Assembly: GCA_021464245.1 (NCBI GenBank)
Contig: JADCRB010000098.1
Coordinates: 1,240,001-1,304,000, forward strand
DNA from: Carallia brachiata
Taxonomy: Eukaryota; Streptophyta; Magnoliopsida; Malpighiales; Rhizophoraceae
Length of the DNA stretch: 64,000 bases
Reading direction: 5' to 3'
In this document: positions 22,706 through 33,677 of the stretch, one piece after another
How the letters are laid out: every line of letters begins with the position of its first letter
Position numbering within the stretch: the stretch's first letter is position 1
The notes under the pieces: model-generated
Told to the model about the DNA's origin: nothing
The model's input: only the letters and a program-made list of their open reading frames with translations
The model's database searches: none
Program-made: the position numbers and the translations under genes

Positions 22706-23461
22706 ATGGCGTCCGCAGAAGAAGAGTACAGGTGCTTTATCGGCGGCCTTGCCTGGGCCACAACCGACGAAACACTTTACGAAGCCTTTAGCCCCTATGG
22801 CGAGATCCTTGAATCGAAGGTCCGTTTGTCGACTTTGTGTAGCAGAGATCGGATCTGACCCGACACGAAATCGGCCTTGTCGATCCAAAATCTGTGATCT
22901 GTTTGTGTTACTATTATCTCTGTGTTACTACTGTTCTGTTTTATGTTACTAACCCCCCAATCGGTACGTTCATTTTCATCCTCTGGGCGAAGAACGGTCG
23001 ATTTTGTTTTTTCTTTTTTTTTTTTTTTCTGTTTTCTGTGGTGATTTTGGCTTTAGATCTGTAGATCTGATCAGATCTGATTTATTTCTGTGCAGATTAT
23101 TAATGATCGGGAGACTGGGAGGTCTCGTGGATTTGGATTTGTGACTTTCAACAACGAGAAGTCGATGCGCGATGCTATTGAGGGGATGAACGGCCAGAAT
23201 CTTGACGGTCGCAACATCACTGTCAACGAAGCTCAGTCCCGTGGAAGCGGCGGTGGCGGTTTCAGCCGCGGTGGAGGCGGTGGTGGAGGTTTTGGTGGAA
23301 ATCGCCGTGAAGGAGGAGGTCGCGGAGGTTACAACCGCAACGGTGGCGGTGGATACGGTGGCGGCGGCGGCTATGGCGGTGGCCGTGACCGTGGTTACGG
23401 CGATGGTGGATCTCGTTACTCCAGGGGCGGGGGCGCTTCTGACGGCAGCTGGAGGAATTAG
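22706..23461 (+). CDS. Glycine-rich RNA-binding protein, GRP7/GRP8 type (2 exons)
   Basis: Exon 1 is 22706-22819, exon 2 23096-23461; joined they give 159 residues. One RRM domain (about residues 8-86) carries RNP2 as CFIGGL (10-15) and RNP1 as RGFGFVTF (49-56), and the run GRSRGFGFVTF is the family hallmark. A glycine-rich tail (about 89-150) has RREGGG and YGGGGGYGGG repeats and ends SDGSWRN. The intron is placed at ESK|IINDRETG by AAG|GTCCGT and TGCAG|ATT, the position expected for this family. Arabidopsis GRP7/GRP8 act in the nucleus and cytoplasm in RNA processing, cold response and clock output, and regulate their own splicing; this copy probably does likewise. The start is chosen because MASAEEEYRCF aligns with the family. 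The frame through the intron hits TGA at 22856. Confidence 0.95.
22820..23095 (+). promoter_or_regulatory. GRP intron with candidate regulatory donor site
   Basis: A second strong donor, TCG|GTACGTTC, lies at 22963, in the middle of the 276-bp intron. Using it would keep 22820-22962 and its in-frame TGA (22856-22858), giving an NMD-type transcript as described for Arabidopsis GRP7/GRP8. Near the acceptor are three AGATCT words, including the perfect 16-bp palindrome AGATCTGATCAGATCT at 23063-23078. Use of the site is inference. Confidence 0.55.
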
Positions 23462-23913
23462 AGTCCGTGTTTGCTGAAGGGGTGGTGTTTGGTTGTGAGT
23501 TAGGGCTCGATTGCTTAGGTGGTTCTTGTTTGGTTTTGTGATGTGGTTTCGTTGTTCTTGTTTTGGTTCACTGTTCTGGTTCTGCATTTTTGACCGATGG
23601 TTTATTTGTGATCGTTCTGTGCCTTGTCCTTATCAAAGAAAAATTAGTGGAAAGAAATTGATCGACTCATGGTCTCGTAATTGGCTTTATTATTGGAAAA
23701 TTTGAGTAGACGATTGAATCAATTCATTCAACGGCTGAAAATGGTTCCTTTTAGCCTGCTCGTCCTCTTTTTGAGTAATTGTTAAAATCGGCATGATAAT
23801 GAAATGGAAAAAGTTTGGAAGTCCGGAGGAAGTGTTTTGAATTTTGTCTTGAAATATTGAAAAAAAAGAAATTATTTGATAATTAATTGTAATTTTTATA
23901 ATAAAAAAGAGTA
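23462..23913 (+). other. GRP 3' untranslated region and flank
   Basis: A T/G-rich sequence typical of plant 3' UTRs, to about 23800. The open frame at 23511-23705 inside it is not a gene. Beyond that, AT-rich sequence leads into the next element. Confidence 0.5.
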
Positions 23914-24560
23914 CTGAAAAATAATGTTGTAAAAATTGGACGGGTTATTGAATTGAAAAGTTTAGTGGTTCAAAGTCCGAAAATTGAACCGTGAATATTA
24001 AATATATAAAAAATAAATATTTATATACATTATACATAAAAATTTATACGTAAATTTAAAATAAATGATTAATAATTTATTATAAGATAAAATTAATAAA
24101 TTAAGAAAATTAATAATTTATAAGATAAAATTAATAAATTAAAAAAATTAATAATTATCTTAACAAAAAGAAAAAAATAGTAAGTATTAATGTATTAATT
24201 ATATAGGATGATGTATGGATTATGTGAGCAGTATAAGAAAATAATAAGTAAAAAAAAAAAGAAAAGAGTTTACAACAAATTACAAGTTTGTCTAGTGGTG
24301 TGAAGCTCAACTTTCTAGTTGGAGGTCAGGGGTTCAAAATTCAACTCTTACAAAGTAATGTGAAAATTTTTAAAATTATTAAACTCGGTCAAATCGGTCC
24401 GGTTCACCGGTCTGACCGGTTGAACCGGTACGTTGACCGGGTTTTGATCGGTCCAATCTAATGTCAGTTTTAAGGTATAAATCGGACTTCTGACCGGTCA
24501 CCGGTCCGATTGGTTGAACCGGTCGGTCCGGTCCGGGTTTAACAACATTGCTGAAAAATA
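23914..24560. mobile_element. Non-autonomous DNA element with CCGGT-rich end and 10-bp TSD
   Basis: The 10-mer CTGAAAAATA occurs exactly at 23914-23923 and 24551-24560, bounding a 627-bp body (23924-24550). The ends are inverted: ATGTTGTAAAAATTGGACGG on the left, and ATGTTGTTAAACCCGGACCG reading inward from about 24548. A 10-bp duplication fits Mutator-like elements. The right 170 bp is packed with ACCGGT/GACCGGTT words, giving overlapping palindromes. No coding capacity. A SINE candidate lies inside at 24283-24380. Confidence 0.75.
24283..24380 (+). mobile_element. Candidate tRNA-headed SINE nested in the CCGGT element
   Basis: A-box-like TTTGTCTAGTGGTG (24287-24300) and B-box-like GGTTCAAAATTC (24331-24342) are about 30 bases apart, as in tRNA-derived SINE heads. 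It may be an insertion into the larger element or part of its ancestral body. The tail is AT-rich and has no clear end. Confidence 0.5.
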
Positions 24561-27500
24561 CAGTATTTTTTTGTTTGGAAAGAATAATTAATTGTTAAAA
24601 TTTTATAATTATTATGATAAAAAATTAATTAATAAGAAATATATTGAATTTATATTTTAATTTTTTATTTGTTTTATTAATAAAATTATAATAATTTAAT
24701 ACTTAATTATTTTTTAAAAAAATTAAGATAAAAATTGAGACAAAAACTCGTAGTTATAAAATCAAATCCTAACGAAATATGCAATAAAGTAATAGTACAT
24801 CAAGATAGATGAGCATACGTGGCCCAGAAAGTATTAAATTTAGAAAAATGAAGATTACTATTTAATTGTGGAAGGCAATGCAGTCGCGGTGACTGGGTGC
24901 AGGCAGACTTGACACTTCTCAAGCCTCAACTTCGTTTGAAGCTTTTATTATTTTTTATTTTTATTTTTGATTTAAGTTTGAATTTCTTGCGGGTACTTTA
25001 TGTTGGGTACTTTCGGTGGACGAGACCAATTTCTTCTCTTTGATGATACCAGACCTCGATCCTCCAATTTTCTCTCTCTGTTTTTTTTTTGGTAAATAAA
25101 ATAGAAAAGGGGATAATGCCTCAGCTTGTTTCCATGAACTATTGGATGACACCGTCAAGGTCCAGTTGGTGAATAGGCCCAGTAGAATAGGCGGCCCAAT
25201 ACACCGCGTCGTGGGTGTCAAATTTAGGACCTTGATTTGGAGCAGACGAGTTCGACTTGTTCCTCGTCAGCGGTCAGCCTTAGAGACCTGGAAGATGTTC
25301 ATGCTTGATTCACTTTCAACGATTGCTAAAATTGGGGAACTTTTTAGCTTTCTTTCTTAACAGTTAGGTTTACACCATTTTTGTCGGTGCCCTCAGGGTG
25401 GGGTCAGGGGTGAGGGGATTGGCGAATTGAAGGAAAAGAAGGGTTCGGGGGAATGGGGAAGTGGGCCTGCATGAGTTTGATAGCCTATAGGAAAAGCCTA
25501 ATTTGAATGTGCCGAGCCCAAAACTGAAATTAGTACCCAGTTGGAAATAAGCCCAAATTGACAGGTGGCCCTGAAGGTTGGAAATACCCATAAATGGATG
25601 TTAGAGGTTGGCGTCCAAATGACCGAAAAACAAAAAGGGTTGGCGTCCACAACTGTTGGAGAAAAATTCCCACGTGGACAAAAAACGAAAGCCCAATAAC
25701 AAAAAGGCACGTCTCTTAAAATTTAAGGTAAGGCCCCTTAGCGGACATAAATTTAGCAGTAAGCCAGTAACTCCCAACTTCTCTCTCCTCGTCCAATTTT
25801 ATTGTAGAGACGTTTAGAGATTTCATAGATTACCATCACTTGGGTAGTCGAACAAAATAAAATAACATAAAATAACCCACTTACTTCTCCTTGTAAGAAT
25901 TCTCGTACTGTTTCTCATTCTTGATGGGGACAATACTAGGTGATCTATGCCAATATTTATGTGCTAATTAGGGAAGCAAATCCCCTGAAAGCATAAGAGA
26001 ATTCTTTCATAGTATTCTGCTTCTGTCCTGTATAATGATGTGATAATTATCCGAACATAAGGAAATTGAATACTTGAGTTCCAGAACTTTTATTGACCCA
26101 AAATGCTAGCAACTGATACCCTTTTTTTTTTCCAAAAAAAGTCCAATTTCTTTACATTTTGATTTTACGTCAGATTATTCAAATTGTCTAACAAATAAAC
26201 TAACAAAAAATATTTAAAATTTAAAAAAGACACTACACACACAAAACGTGCGTACGGATATATAATTATACAAATTATTTGCACTAATAATGATGAAGAT
26301 GAAGATGTATGCCTTTTCCTAACTCTCGCACATTTAAGACTGTTTCATACATCTATGAGTCAACGTGTGGGAGTTATAATGATCTGACCTACCACAGTAC
26401 TCTATTTCAAGTTTTTCTTTCAAGCAGTATTGCAAACGAAATGTTACATGGAACAGGCCTACATTATATATTATTATAATTGTTAATTACACTTTTCTAA
26501 TTTTTTTTATGCGTGATTACAATCAATGGTGCGACTGCGATTACAATCATTCATGTGATGACAAATTTTCATTTACTAGTTTTAATATAGCAAAACTTAA
26601 GTCCGCGTTTAAGACATCAAATGTATTACGCCAAGCTCATATTGCAAATAAGCTTGACTATGTAGACACACTACTAATTAGTACATTTCCCTGAGCGTTA
26701 ACAGATCTAATCTTGAAACCATATTTGAAACTGGCAAGAGCATTTAAAAAGTGTTCCAACAAGGTCCACTGAAGATATTATGTCACCGTAGGCAATCCGG
26801 AAATGAAGCTTCACCATCATAGATCGGTGGAAAGTGAAACACGTCATCCTGAGAAGACAACTTTTACAAGTAAAGCGTAGGAATATTTTTGGTTACATCA
26901 TCCGGGAGATATCAGAACAATAGCAATTGACTTGTATGCGCAGTTTGCGATGACCAACAAGAGATCGAAAGTGTGAGAATATGAGAATATGTGCCCCACA
27001 ATATCTTTGTCTACTCTTATTGAATCCTCTTACCCCTGAAACAGCATACTGGTGTACGTAGCCCTTTTCCAAGTAATAACTAAAAATTATACTTAACCAC
27101 ATCCAAGTTCTGGTCCAATACCCATGTGACCTCCAACATAGTGGACAAAAACTTCTTTGGAACTTAATAGACCTTTATGTTTATCTAGTTGGTATCAATG
27201 ATTTTCCTTTTCTTTTCCCTTTTTTTTTTCCGGTTTATCTTTTGCATGGTTCATGTTCTAAGACTAACATATATATCTATCTTATCCCAATTATGCACAG
27301 GCCACAGATGCTTTATCAACTTAGAATGGCTTGAACATTCTCACAGTTTGATTACATCAATTAGAATTATTTTTCTCGGAACCGATTAGAATTATCATAC
27401 ACCAAATTTTTAGTTTTGGTTCAAAGATTCCATTTGAAAAGGAAATGAGGAGGGGTTTTGGCGGCTAGCTTAGGACCAACAGCTAAGCTAGGTGGGCGTT

Positions 27501-30468
27501 TTTCCACCCTATAAATTTATTATAGATTTCTGGTTATGTGGACTCATATATCTTCAAATTAATTGAGATCCTAATTACAGGTTGTATTGGGTTCTATAGC
27601 GGTACAACTTCTGCAATTTGTATATAAGGACCACAAGCGAGGAAATTTAGTTCTGGCAAGAGAGAAGGAATCTGAAGATATTTATTGCCGTAGGGGACGG
27701 AATTGAGTTTGATGATGTGGATTCCAAGATGTCGGCAAGAGGGTGCATATCTACGCTATCGAATTCTTCGTACTGATTCCTAGAAAGTTGCTCGCGTAAT
27801 TGTCAACTAATCATCACAGCCAGGCCCATTAGCATGTGGCCAGAATCCTGTGACCAAGATTTTTGCAACTTGACTGTAGGGCCAATGCTTAGAAAAGTTG
27901 CTGAATTCTAGGAAAAAGTGGAAGGTATAATAACGAAATAATATGAATTATTAGATGATTAAATTAATAAAATAAATAAATAATAAATAATCAAAATTTT
28001 TGAATAAAATTATAAAACTACTTCTTACTACATATTTAAAATTGTATAATGTTACTTAAAGAGAAATCCCACAAAAAATTTGATACAACGATAACAACTG
28101 GAGTCCAAAGGGTTAATCTGAACTTCTTGTGACTGCAAATGTACGTGCAGTACCTATTAAAGAATATAAGCAGACAGGCGCTTGGAGAATTCTGGAATGG
28201 AAAATATTTTGGCCAAATTTTTTTGATGAGATTAAACTAGTATAAGTTTAAAAATAAAAACAGAAAAAATAAAAAAGGTTTTAGATACTGAATTGTATAG
28301 TCACTTTAATGCTAATTAAGGTACAATTATGTAGGGTAGCGCTTCCAAGCTTAGGAATATTAGTTCACTTCAGCAGGAGAAATAGGTTCTGCCAGCATCA
28401 TTTTCCTCCTTGTTAATCACCCCAAGCTTGGAGGTTGATTCTGTGGTGTTAACAGAAATGAATAGACTAAACTTAACATCTACTTGCAAGATTTTAGCTA
28501 GCTAAAGGTCTATAGATTGGGGCCAGTCCGAACAACTTGCAGCCGAAAGCAATGGTATCGCACTATCACTCCACCGTCCTCAGAATTCTGATGCTTCCTC
28601 AAAATTTAACGTCTTGTTCCGAACAGATATTTAGTCTTGCCAAGATATCTTGGCAGTTTCTTGAGTGAGACACTCCCTAATTAAGCAGATAATGGATAAT
28701 GGTCATAGTTCAACTTGCATTACTTCTCCATTAAAACCAAGGTTCCATTATTGAGTCCCAACAGAAAAAGTGGAGAGGAAGTAGAGTCCCAGCCCTACTA
28801 GAGCATTAGGTGCTAGGCTGATCAGATATCTGTTTAAGATATCACGTTATTCGATTTTGTTTGCCCATGACCAACCGCATATGAGTTCAGATACGATATG
28901 CAGAATTATGGGGGGCTGAAACAGATACATGGGCCAGCCAGGCAACCAGAATTTGTCCAACCCCAAAGAAGTAAATGTATAATTTGCCTCTGCCACGAGG
29001 ATAACAAAGGAATTAACAGATATAGCAACCAAAAAAAAAAAAAAAAACCTTTCAATAAAGGATGTACGAACATGAATACAGGATATAAATACGATACGGA
29101 CACGGGCATATAGAAATTCTTAAAAAGTCAGGATACAGAAATATATATATGTGTGTGTGTGTAATTTAAATTTTTTTAATAAATTTAATAATTTCTTCTC
29201 CATATAATTTATAATATAATTATTATTATGGTAGTTTATGATGTAAATTATATTTTGTTATATATATATATATATATATATGAACATAATATTTAAAGAA
29301 TTTATAAATTAAAGTAATCAATATAATTAATAAAATAATAAATATTTATTAGAAAAAATTATTATGCGTATGATTTTTAAACATTAGCAAATTAATTTTA
29401 TATGTGTATAGTGTCGTGCATGTATATATATATATCTACTAATGTATTTACTATCTCCGACATGAGTGTCTAATTTTTTTTTTTTAACTTTTATGTTTTT
29501 GTTGGACTAACTTTGAAATGTAAGACATGTATTTAATAAATATCAGACGAATGTTGAGTGTTGTGTCAAATATCTAAGCTATCAGGCGCACAATGGGTAA
29601 AAATTAAACAAGGGGGCAAACTCGGTGAGGCGATCTTTTTGGACCATGATTCTATCCTGGAGGTGAAAAGAAAACAAGACAAATCGTCCGCTGATATTCT
29701 TGTTATATACGGCGGTACTGTAATTTGTATCATGTGATATGTACTTTGATCCTGTTTGGCACATGAAAGGATGTCCTGTTGCATTGTTTCAGCCATCCTT
29801 CCACAGTGGTATGTTTGATCTACCTTCCAATTGACGAGTAGCATGACAAATTGACAATCATTCATTGATAGTTGTGTGTGACGAATGAATCTAATATGGA
29901 TGCGGTCAATTTTACTCGCAAATGCAAGGCCACAGGCCAACTGGTCTTAGGCCACTTGATCAAAGGAACTTAGCTATTTGGGAGAGGCAGCGAGTAGGGA
30001 ATTCTGCTCCCACACCTCTCGTCCATAATCCCGCAATAAGTGAGTATTTATAAAAATGTAAATTTGAATACAAAATATTTTATACGGTGTCTTTAAACTT
30101 ATTATTCTCTCTTCCTAATAATACTTAACAGACTAATTATTAATCATTTGAATCTTCAAGAAAAAACAAAAAATAATGCAAGGCCACATAGCATTGTAGC
30201 ATAATAGTGAATTTTGGTCCTTCAACAACAAAATCAGACAAGTACGTAGTTCCTTGACCGTTCGGAGATTATCATAATGTAAGCTTATAATGAACTTTTT
30301 TTAACCTTTTTCCATTTTTTTTTCCCGTTAATTCCTTCACCACATGCTGTTTTTAACGTTCTTGTACAGTAGACAAGCAAAACAATAATCGGATGTGTGC
30401 GGATTATTGTTTCCACCATTCCTTGAACCCATACCTTCATGGTCCTGGATGTGTGCTAATTATGCCCG
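24561..30468. other. Long intergenic stretch, no gene seen
   Basis: About 5.9 kb without a supported gene. Open frames (for example 24961-25221, 26509-26694, 28847-29113, 29566-29940) show no domain, and several overlap on opposite strands. TATA-like TGTATATAAGG near 27620 and CCTATAAATT near 27508 have no reading frame after them. An AT-rich tract at 29120-29560 includes (TG)n/(TA)n microsatellites at about 29140-29162 and 29259-29282. Fragments such as GATACGGACACGGGC near 29092 look like remnants of a transposon end. Confidence 0.4.
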
Positions 30469-30990
30469 TTAAAAATTTTATTTTTATATTTTATAATTTT
30501 ATATTTTTAGAATAATATTTTATAAATAATATTGAGAATTATTGTACTTAATTTTTAACTTTTTTTAAAAAAATATTAATTTTTGTTAAATAATAAAAAT
30601 TATTATATTTGAAATTTTTTATAAGTTTCAGTATTAAAGAAAATTGAAGAAAAAAATATTATTTAAGAATAGTTAAAAAAATTATTGAAATTATATAAAT
30701 ACTAATAAAATAAATTAACATATCTAATTCATGTAATAAATAAAAAAATTATAAAATTGTATAAATACTCTTTAAGAGTAATTTAATTATATAAATTATT
30801 ATTAATATAAAAAGTGAAAATAATATAAAAAGTAACAAAAAATAATTTAAAATTATTTTTTAATCAACTGTTATTAAAAAATTAAATAAAATCAAATAAC
30901 AATACTAAAAAAATTTATTAAATACTTATCTTTTTTAAAAAAAAAAATAAAAAATAAATACATCCATTCGAAATTTTTGTCGAATACCCC
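30469..30990 (+). mobile_element. PIF/Harbinger-type MITE, truncated copy C
   Basis: Aligns with copy B (11967-12700) from TTAAAAATTTTATTTTTATA onward through the AT-rich body to AAATACATCCATTC near its right end. The first about 200 bp, including the left terminus, are missing, and the right terminus is worn, so it cannot be mobile. It runs in the same direction as copy B. Confidence 0.65.
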
Positions 30991-32100
30991 TCTCAGTGGA
31001 AGAGGGTCCCAACTGCCAAAGGGTTAGGTAACGTATGTTGACCTTTTCCTGCCGATAAGAACATAATTTAATCATCGTACGGAATGAGCCAAGCCAGCTA
31101 TTTTGCTTGGTATATTGGTCAGGACACAGTACACTTGTTAGATGACCTATCTGTTGTGAAACTGCAATCGAGCACAAAATGCATTAAATTTTTGGAAAAA
31201 GTTTGGCATCCTTATTTTAAAAATCATATTTACTATATATTATAATAAATTTATTTATTTTTATAATAAAATTAATAAAATATAATATAAAAATTAATAC
31301 ATAATTTTTTGTCATTTCTTATCACAAAAATAATAAATATTATTTTAAAAATAATTAAATTCATTATAAAAAATATATTATATATATAAATTATCTATGT
31401 GTGCAAGAATATATATATATAATTGAACTGTAAATTTTGGTTTTCAGCTGGGACCCCACCTCGGAGCCTTACCTCAAGGAGGAGAAATAAACCTATGAGG
31501 ATAAAGATACTTTAGACTGAAAAAAAAAACATGGAGAGAGATAAATACAGTTGTTTTTTATACATAACTTTTATAAATTTATTATATATTAATTTAAATA
31601 ATTTTATACTTCATAAATTTAAATAACATATATAAAAATTTATTAAATTTATAATTAAAATTAATGTATAATAAATTTATAAATAATATATACAACATTT
31701 AACTCAGTTTACACTCAATCTATTCCCACCAATCTAACAACCTTTTCTCAACCCACAAATGCACCCCGGGTTCTATTAGTTTCAGTTCTTAATTCTGTTT
31801 ATACACTCACAAGCGTCGGTTGAATTTGAGTAAGAATAAAATCCAGCTGATATGATATGGTCATAAAGACAGGGAAGAACCAAATTTAGCTCCTTAATTT
31901 CACTTTCAAGTTATTGGAGATACGATTCTCTCCTACATTATAGGTTTTTTTTTTTTTGTTCTTCTTCTTCTACTTCTTCTACTTGTTTCTCCTGCTTTCC
32001 TTTGTGTGGTTCCTAAGGAGACAGATCACTAAAAATGTTCTCTAACATATTGCAAGATTTCTTTCCAATTGGCGCTACCCCACCTGACCTCACACTCAAT
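30991..32100. other. Intergenic upstream of the RADIALIS-like gene
   Basis: AT-rich, apart from the palindromic element at 31550-31696. The minus-strand frame at 30935-31177 has no domain. Confidence 0.4.
31550..31696. mobile_element. Candidate short palindromic MITE
   Basis: The left half starting GTTGTTTTTTATACATAACT mirrors the right half, which inverted reads GTTGTATATATTATTTATAA; both continue with ATAAATTTATTATAYATTAA. At about 147 bp the sequence is nearly one hairpin. I did not resolve a target duplication. Confidence 0.45.
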
Positions 32101-32103
32101 CTC

Positions 32104-32293
32104 TGCTTATAAAGAGCAGGGCATCGCCACCTCTTTGCACATACCAGTCCTTTTGTTTCCCTTCTCATTGCCCTTTGCATTGCAGCCTTCTCTCATACCA
32201 ACACAAATAACTTTAGACCATCCTATCTAGCTATATAAACGATCCTCATATTAATATCTCTCCATAATCACTGAGAAAGTGGCATCAAGCTCA
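32104..32293 (+). promoter_or_regulatory. RADIALIS-like gene core promoter and leader
   Basis: CTTATAAAG at 32106-32114 is a plausible TATA box, leaving a leader of about 150 bases. A second TATATAAA at 32232-32239 is closer to the start, but would leave almost no leader. Confidence 0.45.
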
Positions 32294-32943
32294 ATGTCGT
32301 CTCGCGACTCAGACTCCTGGACTGCTAAGCAGAACAAGGACTTTGAGAGGGCATTGGCTGTGTATGACAAGGACACGCCCGACCGCTGGTACAACGTTGC
32401 CAAGGCGGTCGGCGGGAAAACCCCGGATGAAGTGCAGAGGCATTATGAGTTGCTTGTGCAGGATGTCAAGTATATTGAGTCAGGCCGAGTGCCTTTCCCT
32501 AACTACTGGACTACTGGAGGCAGCAGCACCAATGGAGCCATGAATGATGAGGATAAGAGGTACTATTATTCAGCTAGTATAAGTCCAATCAATTTCTCGG
32601 TGTCAGTTAATACTAACAAACTTTGCCTTTAACCTCAGTCCATACAATAAAGTCAATCATTTGTTGACTTTATAGCCATGAGAATCCCACAACAAAAGGG
32701 CAACTGAATCTAATAAAGGGATTGTATCATTATTGCCACTTAATTCTAAGAACCAACTTTACATGGATTCTCTTTTCCCCCTTTTTCCCATATTCTAGAA
32801 TAACTTCAAGTATTGCCTGAAAACCAGATGGGTTTTCTGTCTTTTAACATATCACTGCATATTTTCTATATTTCTGAATATTGACCATCTGGCAATTTTA
32901 CCCTATTTTGGCATACAGGATGAAAAATCTGAGGTTCCAGTGA
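32294..32943 (+). CDS. RADIALIS-like single-SANT MYB protein (2 exons)
   Basis: Exon 1 ends at 32559 (AAG AG|GTACTA) and exon 2 is 32919-32943 (ACAG|G ATG AAA...TGA). The spliced C-terminus [12 protein letters not shown] is the family ending, which confirms the intron. Counting from the ATG at 32294, the protein is 96 residues. One SANT/MYB domain has W9, W32 and Y51 at the usual spacing, and contains [20 protein letters not shown] and [10 protein letters not shown], the family signature. Relatives are small nuclear proteins that counteract larger MYB regulators by binding shared partners. Five codons upstream the sequence is GTG GCA TCA AGC TCA, where relatives start ATG GCx TCx; the usual first Met seems lost, so I use the next in-frame ATG. 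Reading through the intron gives a false tail. Confidence 0.92.
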
Positions 32944-33552
32944 ACTCATATATCTGCTTACATCCCAGCTATCAGCAGCAACATATATAGCTTCATTGCT
33001 CCTCTCCTCCAATGCATCATATGCTGTAGTGACTCTGTTACTAGCTATTCAAGAATGGTAATAATTAACTATAATATAAGTATTATGTAAGTTACTTATG
33101 TTCCACCTCTTGCTTCTTCCCTCTCACATTTTCTATCTCCCCGGACGCCATACTATTATCCCCGTGCCGCATTGTATCTGTCAGTGAAAGCAACTTGTGA
33201 TTCTCTGGCTTTCTATCTCATGTACTTTGATCAAAAAATGAAATATATTTATGTACTATCCAGTACTGTTACAACGTGCTTCTGTATTTTATTTGTTTAG
33301 GACGTATCTCTACATGTAAACATTGTAAAAAGCGAAGTAAATATTTGAATAGTCAAGCAAATAAGAGCAACTCGAGTTATACTAGCTCATGGACCGGACA
33401 TAATTAATCACTTGGAAATGAGATTGGCTATTTTGTCGGTATGGGGAAGAGGGAGAGCCAACACTTGGGAGGCGGGAAATATTGTTAGTTTGAAATAATT
33501 ATAGGTTGTCTTTTACACACCCAAAAAAAAATTTATAAGTCTTTAGGAAATA
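32944..33552 (+). other. RADIALIS-like 3' UTR and flank
   Basis: The 3' UTR probably extends to about 33250, where AAAAAATGAAATATATTTATG resembles a plant polyadenylation region. No gene beyond it. Confidence 0.45.
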
Positions 33553-33677
33553 CTTAGTAGCTAATTTTTAAAGATTTTTATTTTAAGGGGTTTGAGTTGT
33601 AATTCTAAAAAAAATAAGATTTATGAGAATATAAAGAGTTATTTAAATCCGTAACTGATAGCCCAATAAACTTCTAA
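33553..33677 (+). repeat. SINE-like family, copy 1
   Basis: One of five dispersed copies in the window. Shared order of blocks: AGYTARAATTTAAA near the start, a TTTTATTTTAA stretch, a TTTGAGTT-type motif in the B-box position, GATTTATRAGA, GAGTTAT, and an end in RTCCAAYARACTTC (here GCCCAATAAACTTC). Confidence 0.5.

Noticed and set aside
22976..23587. Minus-strand open frame of 203 codons
   Set aside because: Antisense to the glycine-rich exon of the GRP gene; Ala/Thr-rich because it reads the GGN repeats backwards.
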